Of a DNA stretch of 64,000 bases, positions 11,701-21,640 are shown in pieces. The DNA lies in NCBI RefSeq assembly GCF_046630445.1, contig NC_092336.1, forward strand, positions 505,749,001 to 505,813,000, given 5' to 3'. Every line of letters begins with the position of its first letter. Position 1 is the first letter of the stretch. The position numbers and the translations under genes were made by a program. The stretch is from Rutidosis leptorrhynchoides (taxonomy: Eukaryota > Streptophyta > Magnoliopsida > Asterales > Asteraceae). The notes beneath the pieces were generated by a model, which was not told where the DNA came from, did no database searches, and worked only from the letters and a program-made list of their open reading frames with translations.

Positions 11701-11759
11701 CAGCGCCTGAAAGTCAAAAGGTCAGCAATTTTCAAATTGAATCCAACTCCGATGAATAA
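8740..11759 (+). CDS. CRS2-associated factor-like CRM-domain splicing factor, probably mitochondrial (5 exons)
   Basis: Exons 8740-9277, 9605-9732, 10183-10408, 10492-10619 and 11562-11759 join in phase at GT-AG sites to give about 405 residues. Residues 1-40 are Arg/Ser/Thr-rich with few acids, like a mitochondrial presequence. A conserved linker follows ([19 protein letters not shown]), then CRM domain 1 at about 154-250 ([20 protein letters not shown]) and CRM domain 2 at about 276-365 ([23 protein letters not shown]). CRM domains bind RNA; proteins of this layout partner a CRS2-type peptidyl-tRNA-hydrolase-like protein in splicing organellar group II introns. The N-terminal linker and length fit the mitochondrial CAF1 type (Arabidopsis mCSF1/CAF1M) better than chloroplast CAFs, which are longer. 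No stop or frameshift is visible. Intron 1 holds a hexamer repeat and intron 4 a MITE. The paralogue assignment is from memory of the family. Confidence 0.9.
9296..9371. repeat. (AGATAT)n microsatellite in intron 1
   Basis: About twelve tandem copies of a hexamer, beginning 18 bp after the 5' splice site of intron 1. Confidence 0.9.
10798..11176. mobile_element. Tourist/Harbinger-like MITE in intron 4 of the CRM gene
   Basis: A 379-bp insertion bounded by the 3-bp duplication TTA (10795-10797 and 11177-11179). The termini are inverted: GGGTGCTTTTGAC... at the left and ...GTCATTACCTCTTAACTG after the same GGGTGC on the right arm's complement. Internal TGGTTCA-type motifs are repeated in both orientations. 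A TTA duplication and short TIRs are typical of PIF/Harbinger-derived MITEs. It has no coding capacity. Confidence 0.72.
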
Positions 11760-13565
11760 AGTTAAAAATCTTCTCTGTACCCAAAACAGGTATGATGTTT
11801 TCAAGTGTATCTCTCGGTTATAAACATTCTTTCATAATGTTATTTTGTTAATAGTTAATCTAGGGTATGACATAGCAGAATTCACTTCTTTATCCGTTTT
11901 CCCCTATATCTTTTTATAAACTTTTCGATTTCATTGTAGATATTTTTTACTGGTAAGTTTACTATGCTACTCGATCCATTTCGTTATAGATTGATTTGGG
12001 ACCAGGTTTTGTATATTGAGCTTAAATAATTGTGGGGCCCTAAACCAGCACCTAAGTTTAATAAGAATAAATCTTTGGTCCTGTTAACAACACCCAAGTT
12101 AGGTTCTGAAAGATTTGGAGTGGCTGAATATTAGTAAAAGAAAATTGAACTGTGAAACTTGTAAAATACAATGGTTGTGATCGATTAACATCAGTAAACC
12201 ATTAATATTGTTGACAACACATCTGTGTTACCTAATAGTATACTTTATTATAGTTACATAAGTAACATCACATCAGTATATCATTATCATTATATGTAAA
12301 TAAAAATAAAACAATAAAAAGGACAAAATTGCTAAAATAGTCCATGTGTTTTTACATTTTTGCTTAAATAGTTACTCTCAATTATAACCTGCATTGTTGG
12401 TCATAATTTGTGTTTTGATCCCAAATACATATCTTAATCTAATGAAACATAACAGTCCATTAATTTTAATCATGTGAGTATCACGTAACCCACTTCCATG
12501 CTTCCTGAAATCACACAAAAATTAAGTAATAAATAATTATAATAATATAATCACCATTGATTCTATTCCTGATTTTCCTACTCCAAGTTAATGTATTTGT
12601 ATTCCAGTTATGTACACCTGTGTGTATATATATAACACATCAATTCTAATACATAATTAAACTTCACATTGGGTATATATAAAATGTGTGTGGCTAAAAA
12701 TAAGATCACCGGATTGTTTCTTGAATCGTGTGAACATTTTCCTAATCAAGTATTTCGATCAAATTAATCATGGGTTACATGAAATCTAGATTGTGATAAG
12801 ACAATGAATAATTTATTTTGTTGGCAAAAAGAGAATAAATCTGGACTATTATAGATTGTATAATCTCATTGTAGAGAGTAGAAAGTGTGTTAGAATGTAC
12901 AAAATGTTTACCCCATTTTCAAAAATTAAGTTCCATATTTATAATGGGCGAAAAGGTACATTGCAACCTTTGGAAATAACCATAATGTAATGACACATCA
13001 CTTGAAGCCAACACCTTTCAAAAGGTGTCAAAATAGGCTAAATAACATGTACAAACTGTGCCTTAACTACCTGGAATAATTGTGCTATGTTTAATAAACA
13101 ATGCAACTTTTTAGTCACGAATAATACATGTTCGTTGCTGACCCTGGCATACGCCTTACTGCGTGGCGTGCCATACATCTGCGCGGCATTCAGATGTCCT
13201 GGGTGATCCAGATTCCTGAACGAACAACTTTTGATATTGCGCGGCGCACCACCAATATGTGCGGGGCAGATGTGATATATGCTCAAGCCAACGTTTAACA
13301 CAATATACCCTATTCCAAGTTAACCAAGTTCATTTTCAGCTCCCATAATCCGTCTAACTTTTTAAGAACGTGTACTCCACACTTCACCAAATCCGTTTTA
13401 GATTATCAACGGATCACGACCACTTTATACTTAGCAAATCCAATTTTACTTAAACAATTCGTTGGATCACATTAAAATCACCAACAAATCCCTCCATTTT
13501 AATGTAATCCTTGATTTACTAAAGTTTTAACAATCGGTCAAACCAATGCATCAATGGAAATGTTT
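11760..13565. other. Intergenic region after the CRM gene
   Basis: The beginning should contain the 3' UTR. The rest is AT-rich with no convincing ORF. 12330-12500 has wording typical of old plant DNA-transposon ends (AAATTGCTAAAATAGTCC), but no partner end was found. A small less AT-rich island at 13130-13290 has no recognisable product. Confidence 0.5.
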
Positions 13566-13947
13566 CAGAAATTAAATTTTCACCTAGTGTATTACGCATT
13601 TCAAGAATTAGAAAATCATGGTACTCTAACGTTCGAAGCCTTCAATCCATATGAATACGAGAAGATAATATGCACATCAGTTTACAATCTACAATAAAAA
13701 CTTGACACTTTACAACCCATGTGTCTCAATCCATTCATGAACATATCAAAAACTAACAGAAATTAAATTTTCACCTAGTGTATTACGCATTTCAAGAATT
13801 CGAAAATCATGGTACTCTAACGTTCGAAGCCTTCAATCCATATGAATACGAGAAGATAATATGCACATCAGTTTACAATCTACAATAAAAACTTGACACT
13901 TTACAACCCATGTGTCTCAATCCATTCATGAACATATCAAAAACTAA
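13566..13947. repeat. 191-bp tandem duplication
   Basis: Two adjacent copies (13566-13756 and 13757-13947) beginning CAGAAATTAAATTTTCACC. They are almost identical (one obvious change, AATTAG versus AATTCG), so the duplication is recent. No coding content. Confidence 0.9.
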
Positions 13948-14269
13948 GTCCCAAGCTTTCTTGAAGCGACAAAACTTCATGTCCATATAGGCAGTTTTCT
14001 TCAATCTTGCTCATGCAATGCAATGCAATTTTTTCAAGAAAACTATTAAGAAGTTATACTTCAACCTAACTTTATCTTGCAGGTCTGAACACATACCTTG
14101 GATGATATAACATGTGTTCCAATCTTCAAAAAGTAGGCTTTCCACATTGAATGCAGCTTTTAGCGTTGTACTAGAAGTGAATGGGGTATCCCACTTTGGA
14201 AGATCTAAATGGACTTCAATCCCACACTAATATGGCACTTTGGAAGATCTAAATGGACTTCAATCCTAC
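13948..14269. other. Intergenic, no gene seen
   Basis: AT-rich. It contains a short near-duplicate phrase (CACTTTGGAAGATCTAAATGG) around 14195-14215 and 14236-14256. Nothing else is recognised. Confidence 0.45.
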
Positions 14270-14960
14270 ACTAATAGAAGACGTTCATCGAGTGCAAGCT
14301 AAACATGCAGTACTGCATGGTTTCTAGAGGATGTTAGGTAGTGCCGATTGCATGCATTGACCTTGGAAAAATTGTAAGATTGTGTGGTAAGGTTATTACA
14401 CGAGAGAATGAGGGATCATGAAGGACCAACAATAATGCTTGAGATGGTTACCTCGTACTCTATGTGGATCTGACACGCTTTCTTTGGTCCAACAGGTTCG
14501 AACAGAGATATCAATGTTCTCAATCAATTGGATTTGTTTAAAGATTTATTAGAAGGTAAAGCTCCAATGTTTCGATTTAATATCAACGAACACGAATTAA
14601 AAAAGGATACTACCTTGCGGACGGTATCTAATCGGATTGGGCAACACTTGTCAAGTCGCTTAAATGTCCAATCGAACAAAAAAAATTAATGTTTAACAGA
14701 TCCCAAGAAGCGGAAAGTCTAGACGTTAAGCGTGCTTTCGGTGTACTTCAAGGTCGTTGGAGAATAATTAAAAACCCTGCAAGACCGTATTACATTAATA
14801 ATATACATCATATCACTTGGTAACCCTACACAATATGATAATCGATGACAACATACACAATATGTGTGACCTTGAAGAAGACTATCTCGCAAACCCGACA
14901 AACATACCACGACATACGTGGTGAGAAAGAGTTGAATTTGAAGAACGCATGTTCATTCAC
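14270..14960 (+). pseudogene. PIF/Harbinger DDE transposase remnant
   Basis: Read across several frames, the plus strand gives consecutive landmarks of the Harbinger nuclease (ALP1/HARBI1-like). These are MLGSADCMH then WKNC near 14330-14375, HAFFGPTGSNRDINVLNQ near 14474-14530, APMFRFNINEHE near 14560-14600, and DVKRAFGVLQGRWRIIKNPA near 14722-14785. Frameshifts and stops separate the blocks, so it is dead. The order and spacing match a single transposase gene from its first catalytic Asp region to near the C-terminus. Confidence 0.75.
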
Positions 14961-15748
14961 TTGGTAACAATTTAATTGAACACATTTGAAACCTCCCGGA
15001 TAATTTTCATATTTTATATTTGTTAATGTATTGTTTAAAATTATGTTATTTTTATTTTAAAATGTAACCGTATTAATGTAATGTTTATTTAAATTAATGC
15101 AATATTTTTAGTTTTATTAAAATATTGCTTTTATAATTAATTATTAGAATAGTCTAAAGTTAGAGATGAAAAATATTAAGATATGGAGGGTGAAATTTGA
15201 GAAATGTTAAAAAGGTTGGTGCAGATGCGGTGGAGAGAAGTTCGGCTAAAAAATTAAGGAGTGGCCTAATAAACTATCTCAAACAATACGTCTCCTATTA
15301 CTCTCTTTGTCCTATATTCATTGTCATCTTACGTAAATCACACAATTTAAGAATAATTGACTATCACATACATTTTATTAATTTTTAATTTTAGTTCTTA
15401 CTTTTATCCACTTTTTTTTATTCTAAATGCATGAAACAAGAGCATAAACGAATTTTATTATATTATTTTTATAAATTTATAAAAGTGAATAATTAATTTG
15501 AATTAACTCAAAATGAATAGCGAAAATTAAATGTGTAATGGAAGGAGTATTATCTTTTATAAAGAAGAAGAATAGGAATCGTTATTAATTATTGTAAAAA
15601 ATAATAAAAAAAAATAATGAAAATTTCTAATGACAACTCTAAGGGTTGTCTTTAAAAAGTTAAGACATGCTTAATTTATTTGTACATTATAATTAACCAT
15701 TCACTCCAGAAAAATAACCACCTACAACAATCAAATTATATCATTCTT
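14961..15748. other. AT-rich intergenic region
   Basis: No ORF or RNA gene recognised. A TGACAACTCTAAGGGTTGTC hairpin near 15630-15650 resembles a second copy near 16138-16158, on the other side of the MITE. Confidence 0.4.
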
Positions 15749-15751
15749 TTA

Positions 15752-16115
15752 GACTGTTTCCAACCCTGACTGTGACGTCAGAGTCGGATTGTGCACTTTT
15801 TGGTAAAAAAGTGGATTTTTGACTGTGACTGTATTTGACCCCCCGTTAACCCAAAATGTTAAGTTTTTGTGTCAAATTTTTTGGAGGGTGAGGTGGTAAA
15901 ATCTGATTGAAAATTGGGTGGGAAAAAATAAATAAATAACAAAAATATATTTAATATTAATTGATAATTGGTTGGTTGTACCGTCAAGCAACCGTCAGTT
16001 TTTTGACTAAAGGATAAAAGCGTCAAAAAGTGATGCTGCAATATCATGGTTTCTTTCCGTCACTTGTTGACACCTCATCTTGACATTGGAATCTGACGCC
16101 GGGATAAAAGCAGCC
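15752..16115. mobile_element. Second TTA-flanked MITE (Harbinger-like)
   Basis: A 364-bp segment flanked by TTA (15749-15751 and 16116-16118). The ends are imperfect inverted repeats: GACTGTTTCCAACCCTGAC at the left versus GGCTGCTTTTATCCCGGCG on the complement of the right end, both followed by CGTCAGA-type sequence. Non-coding. The call rests on TSD plus weak TIRs. Confidence 0.5.
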
Positions 16116-16118
16116 TTA

Positions 16119-17339
16119 TGCATCAATTACTTCTTAATGACAACTCTTACTATTGTCTTTAAAAAACTTCAAAAATAATTTACGATAGGATTTTGTAACA
16201 ATTGTGGTCAAAAGTATATATTGTCAAAATTATGATATCGGGTTGTACAGATAAACGATGTGACCTTATATGTTGTAACATTATTTGAACAAATATATGT
16301 CATGTCAAATCAACAGCTTAGGAGAAGAGCTTTATTTTGTGTGTTTGGTAGGCCATGATTTTGATCAAGTGTGTCTTACGTTTTTATTTTAAGTTTGAAA
16401 TAATTGTGCCGGTCCCTCCATTTTACCCTAAAAAGCTAACAACGTCCTTCAATTTTTTTTTCTTCCTTTCAGCGTCCCTCTATTATCCCATTTAAGCATA
16501 CCGAGTCCCTCCGTCAACCTTCTGTTTAAATTGGACGTTAAGTGTCATCACGTGCCTGAAACGTGATGGGTAAAATCGTTTTTTTATCCTGACCTTCATC
16601 CCATATAAAGAATCTGTAAACTTATCACAAACCAATATAATCAGATGTACAAAATTTTACAATCAATCTTCATCATCAATCATTATTCCATCTTCATCAA
16701 ACAACATCATAATCACATCATCTCTTAATCATAACAACAAAAACAACATCGCACAACTTAGTCAGATCTAAACAGCAACAGAAAACAACCCATCTTCATA
16801 TTTATCAACGTGTTCTTCAATTTGGGTGTTTTCTATTCTATGATTTTACAACAAATCGAGCCTAGATGCTTGTTCCTTATCATAAACCGAATCGTCAAAC
16901 CTGATTTTCAGATTCGAAATCATCAAAAACAGATCGTGTTCTTCGTAGCCCGAAAAGACGAACGGCGTAGGTCCATGGAATAATCCAGAATGTTTTTGAG
17001 AAAAGTAAATTTTTTGAGTTGTTCACAATTATATTGTGAACGTCTCTGCAAATTTGTAGATTATAATTCGTTCATTTGATCATTAATTCGTTGAGTCAAA
17101 GCTGAAATCTAAAAAGTCAAAGTTTATTTCTAAAACTTGAAATCTTCAAATTAATGATGTTGTTAAAACTTATGCTGAATTTAAAGTTTTAACAACATCA
17201 TTAAGTTTACATACTGAATTTAAGTGTCGAGAATTTGTTGTTGAATTTAGAACAAACTTCTACCATTAAGTTTTAACATATTCATAGCATAAATTGTTCC
17301 TTGATTTGATTTCACCAAAAGAATTCATTTGATCAATGC

Positions 17340-17344
<5 letters not shown>
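16119..17344. other. Intergenic region with a possible old transposon end
   Basis: No ORF. The stretch from about 16409 (GGTCCCTCCATTTTACCC, then TCCCTCTATT and TCCCTCCGTC) reads like the outer end of a plant DNA transposon, but I found no matching inverted end. Confidence 0.4.

Positions 17345-17394
<50 letters not shown>
17345..17394. repeat. (TA)n microsatellite, left side of fold-back element
   Basis: About 25 TA units ending directly at the left arm of the inverted-repeat element. Confidence 0.9.
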
Positions 17395-17395
<1 letters not shown>

Positions 17396-17397
<2 letters not shown>

Positions 17398-18088
17398 CAA
17401 GAGGGGAGCACTTTTTTGGGGGGAAGTAATTTTTTTTTCTTTTTTTTCAAAATTTTTTTAGGCATCGAGATCACATGAAAATATGAACATTTAAAAAAGC
17501 CACTTTGTGATGAATGTTATTATTTTGGCGGTAAAATGCTCGAAGAAAAAATTGAAAACATTCAATGCATTGAATGTTTTGATTCTGAGTTTTTTTTAAG
17601 GGGTTAGAAATTAGGGTTTAGAAATTAAAGGGTTAAAAATTAGGGCATATATATTATGGTTTAGAAATTAGGGTTTTGGGTTTGGAAATTAGGGTTTAGA
17701 AATTAGAGTTTAGATTGAATATTTTAACAAGAACGGTTTAGAGTTTAGGGTTTAGGGTTTATGGTTTTGGGTTGGAGGTTTATAGAGTAAACCCGAAAAC
17801 CCTAAACCCTAAACTCTAAATTGGGCTAAATTCGAAAAAAAACACTTCACACAAGATGAAAACAAAACGATGCAAATAAACTCAGCAGCAAAACATTCAA
17901 TGCATTGAATGTTTTTATGTTTTTCTTCGAGCGTTTTTTCGCTAAAATAATGACATTCATCACAAAGTGTGTCTTTTTTAAATGTTCATATTTTCATCTA
18001 ATCTATAATGTTCGTGAACAAAGTTTTTTCAAAAAACGAAAAAAAAATTGCTTCTCCCTTCCTCCAAAAAAAGTGCTTCACTCTTGAT
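17396..18088. mobile_element. TA-flanked fold-back element with a telomere-like core
   Basis: Two long arms are inverted copies: 17396-17580 and about 17889-18088. The outer ends are ATCAAGAGGGGAGCACTTTT on the left and, on the complement of the right, ATCAAGAGTGAAGCACTTTT. Each is bordered by TA and then a (TA)n tract. Both arms contain the same perfect 26-bp palindrome centred on ATTCAATGCATTGAAT. Between the arms are degenerate TTTAGGG repeats and a second hairpin (TTTAGAGTTTAGGG near 17735, its complement near 17800-17820). There is no coding capacity. The TA borders suggest a Tc1/mariner-type or microsatellite-targeting MITE such as rice Micron; homology to either is not claimed. Confidence 0.65.
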
Positions 18089-18095
18089 TATGCCC

Positions 18096-18097
<2 letters not shown>

Positions 18098-18161
<64 letters not shown>
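18098..18161. repeat. (TA)n microsatellite, right side of fold-back element
   Basis: About 32 TA units directly to the right of the fold-back element. Confidence 0.9.
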
Positions 18162-18163
<2 letters not shown>

Positions 18164-18352
18164 AAGATCTGCTAAGAACTCAACATACCAGTGAACTCAA
18201 GGTCGAACAATTTGTTATTTTTTTATTCGTGTTCAAATTTTTGTTCAAACTTAAAAAATGTAAAATCAAAAGATGAGTTCGAACAAAAAAGTGTTTGAAC
18301 ACGGCTATAAAGCATATTCGAACTTAAATTCGAACAATTTTTTTGTTCAAAC
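18162..18352. other. Spacer before the nested LTR cluster
   Basis: AT-rich with repeated GTTCGAAC/GTTCAAAC-type phrases in both orientations. It ends with CAAAC directly before the TGTGACAACC start of element A. Confidence 0.4.
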
Positions 18353-18679
18353 TGTGACAACCCGGAAATTTCCGACCAAATTTAAACTTGATCTTTATAT
18401 TATTCCGACACGATAAGCAAAGTTTGTCTCAAGAATTTTAAACTGTGTTCATACATTCATTTAACCTTGACCGGTTTCCGACGATTCACAAACCATTATT
18501 TAATTGGATATGAATATGGATATGTACGTATATGTATATATTATAATTTGAGAATATTAACAAAGTATTAAACGTATAATACTTTACATGAACATATTGG
18601 TTTCAATATGTTTATCGATGGAATTAGAAGATAAGATCAAATGATTGAATTATCAGATACATTGTGTTATGATTATGGG
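18353..18679 (+). repeat. 5' LTR of element A, first piece
   Basis: It begins TGTGACAACCCGG like the LTRs of C and D (TGTGACGACCCGG). It is cut at 18675-18679 (ATGGG), where element T inserted. Confidence 0.8.
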
Positions 18680-21584
18680 TGTGATGCCCCGTACAAAACC
18701 ATCGTGTACGAATCATCAATAACAGGATCATTATAAGGTTAAGTACTATATGCTGTAATTAAAGAAGTTGCATTCACGATAAAAAGGTGATGTCATAACC
18801 GACATAAAATGTTTTACATTTCAAAAGCATGCTTCACTAAGTAGAAGCAAATAATAAGTGTATGTGACAACAATGGTCGTTACAAGTCATAGTTCAAAAG
18901 TACGAATGTTTGAATGCAAAATAAAGTAGTTCATGCGATAGCAACTCTAAGCAGCGGGTGTCTACAGCACGACTAGTACACAGCGGAAGCTAACCTCAAG
19001 CACCTGAGAAAAACATGCTTAAAAACGTCAACACAAAGGTTGGTGAGCTATAGTTTAAGTATAACAGTATGTAAGGTAGGCCACGAGATTTCAGTGCTAC
19101 AAAGAGCGTTTCAAAACAGTATGATAAAGTATATGTTAACCGTGGGCACTTGGTAACTAACTTAACGTTTATACCCCCTGAAAGTACACTTGGCAAGTGC
19201 GTATGTCTACGAAGTATTAAACACTCGTTAAATGCTAGCGCTACTAGCCCGAGTGGGGATGTCAAACCCTATGGATCCATATCTAAGATTCGCGTTCACG
19301 GTTCAAAAACCAATGATTAAACGTTACCGAGCTAAAGGGAATGTTTCTGCCGTTATATAACCCACACATATATAAGTTTAAGTACTCGTGCCTAGTATGT
19401 AAAACATAAAATCCGCATGTATTCTCAGTTCCCAAAATAAGTTAAAGTAAAAAGGGAATGCTATAACTCACAATGATATGTAGCGGTAAAGTAGTAGTCG
19501 AGAAAGGTGTGCAAGTAAATGGTCCGAAGTCCTCAACCTAAGTCAAATAGTACTAAGTCAGTAAATTGTCTTAATAGGTTTAAAAGTATGTAATTAAGGT
19601 CTTAAGGGTCATCATCATTCATCATCAAACAAAAGGCGTAAAGTAAGTTTCGTTTATGAAAGTAGTTTTCAACAAAGTCTGACTTCAGTCAGTCACCACG
19701 GCCTCTACCCTTACTGAATTAAGGTGAGACCAGTGGCCATGGCTCCATCTATGAGTCCCTTAAGTGTGGTAAAATTTACAGAAGCAAACTCGTCTTGGTT
19801 TGACCGTGGCGACGGTCTAAGTGCGAGTAGGTCAGAAATTTCTGCACAACGTTAAAGGACATAGTAACGATCGGAGGGCCATAAATCCTAAACCGTAACT
19901 CGGATTAAGACGAGTCCTATATGAAAAGTTATCTACTCGAAAAGTTATATCTAAAAATCAAGGTTAGAACAGCCCAGGTCTACTGGTATGTTCCAGAAGC
20001 ATCAGGTCAGTAGGTTTTGGACAGAAGCAGTGAGTTTAAAAGGGTTCCGGTGGTCTTGGTGCTTGATGTTCATCGTGGTTCTCATCCTTGATGCATATAG
20101 CTTCAAGTGTACAACTCGTTGATGTATCTACATCATCTTAGCCAAGTCTTGACCATCATAACCCTAGTGCAAGTCTAAGACATGAAGCACAACTCACTTA
20201 AGAGTTGCATGTAGTTTGATGAACCAAAGTTACATCAAAGTCTTAGATCTAACACATACATGAATTTTAAAAGAAATATTGAACTATAAACTTGAAAGTT
20301 AACTAACTAACAAAGATCATAAGTAGTAGAACATAGTTCTTAGTTTGATCTTGAAGATCCAAGACTCAAAAGTCTAGATCCAAAGTTATATTTAAAGAAA
20401 ACTTATTTGTGTGTTCTTGAACTTCCAAGGTTAACTTAATTTGTTCAAGAGATATGAGATCAAGACTAACTTGTAGTACTTGACCATATAAACTAACTAC
20501 ATAAAATTAAAGTGCATAAATTGAAGAAGTAAACTTAAATAAACAAGAAAAGGTTCATGGTTGTTCATACTTTAAAGATGCAAACCAAAGTTTGATCTTT
20601 AGAAAGTAAACTTTAAAGTTTACTTCATGAACTTCAAGTATGAATTTAATCAACACATGAACTTGCAATCTTTTAAGAAAGTATATGTAGAACCATAACT
20701 AGTAAGTTATGTTCTTGAGTGTTCTTGATAATTATAAAATATTATGAAGAATCAAACTAGTAAGTTTGATCTTGTAACTAGTAAAGAATAACTAACAATT
20801 ACATGTAACAAACTAACAACAAGTAATCAAACTACAAATAACAAAAGATGATGATGATTAAGTGTCTCATGGTTTCGGTTTTTGTAAGAAAAAGAAGAGA
20901 AGAATTGCTTCAAGTTTACTTACAAGAACTAGAGAAAAGAGAGAAAGAATGAGAGAAAGTTCAAGTATTGTGTGTGTGTGTTTTTGAGAGAGTAAACTAG
21001 TGAATGAAGTAGTGAAGAAAAAAAAGAAACAAGACCCCTTCAAGGCCTTCTAGGCCTACGGTTTTGGCAGCTCCCACAAAGGGGAAAGGTTAAACTCAAG
21101 GGTTACTTGCATGAAAAGTTCATAAAAGTTGGATAATGGAGGTATGTGCATGGAGATTGTGTAGCAACTAGATTCCAAATCTTTTAAACTAACTAGTTCC
21201 ATTCAAACATGATACTTACATGTAAATATGGGCTAAATAGTCCAGCTAAGAAGTAGGGTGGGCTTATAAGCCTTATTCATGAGTCCATTAACTAATAAAG
21301 TCTAAGTTCAATTAATTAACAAATAAAGTCCAACAAAAGCCCAAGTAATTAACCAACAACCTTAGTTAATTAAAATGATTAATAAAACTAATCATGAATG
21401 TAAATAATATCTAAAAATATTATTCGTGAAAGTCCCGGGTGTCACAAAGACGTTTCGGGCAATTAAAGTCAAGTTCGGGCAATCATGGCAACATGTAAAT
21501 GTAATGACATACATTCGTTTAATCACACGTATTAATAATAATAATTATTAATAAATTAACGTTGGAAATTCCAGGGTCGTTACA
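18680..21584 (-). repeat. LTR of element T (3' LTR in element orientation)
   Basis: Begins TGTGATGCCCCGTACAAAAC and ends CCAGGGTCGTTACA on the plus strand. It includes the conserved palindrome block (minus strand) at about 19000-19320. An 89-codon minus-strand frame at 18996-19265 recurs in the other LTR only because the LTRs are duplicates. Confidence 0.92.
19000..19320 (-). promoter_or_regulatory. Conserved LTR palindrome block, element T left LTR
   Basis: On the minus strand: GAACGCGAATC, TATGGATCCATA (19270-19281), GGGTTTGACATCCCC, GCTAGTAGCGCTAGC (19234-19248), TTTAATACTTCGTA, then CTCACCAACCTTTGTGTTGA and TTTTTCTCAGGTGCTTGAG. The other LTR has the same block at about 27905-28225. Confidence 0.7.
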
Positions 21585-21640
21585 TTACCCACCTGTTAAA
21601 GAAAATTTTGTCCCGAAATTTAAGCTGAGGTAGATGGAGG
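21585..21640 (-). promoter_or_regulatory. Polypurine tract region of element T
   Basis: On the minus strand this includes AATTTCGGGACAAAATTT and then ACAGGTGGGTAA directly before the LTR. The same AAATTTCGGGACGAAATTT phrase precedes the 3' LTRs of B and C. Confidence 0.65.

Noticed and set aside
13038..13301. 87-codon minus-strand frame in a less AT-rich island
   Set aside because: No recognisable protein features, no introns or neighbours to support it.
16409..16560. End of a large DNA transposon (GGTCCCTCC repeats)
   Set aside because: No matching inverted end or target duplication found in the window.
17600..17830. Interstitial telomere array
   Set aside because: Only a few exact TTTAGGG units, in both orientations and within a fold-back element; not a telomere tract.
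18996..19265. 89-codon minus-strand frame present in identical form at 27900-28169
   Set aside because: The identity comes from LTR duplication. The block is conserved as DNA in other families without an ORF there.
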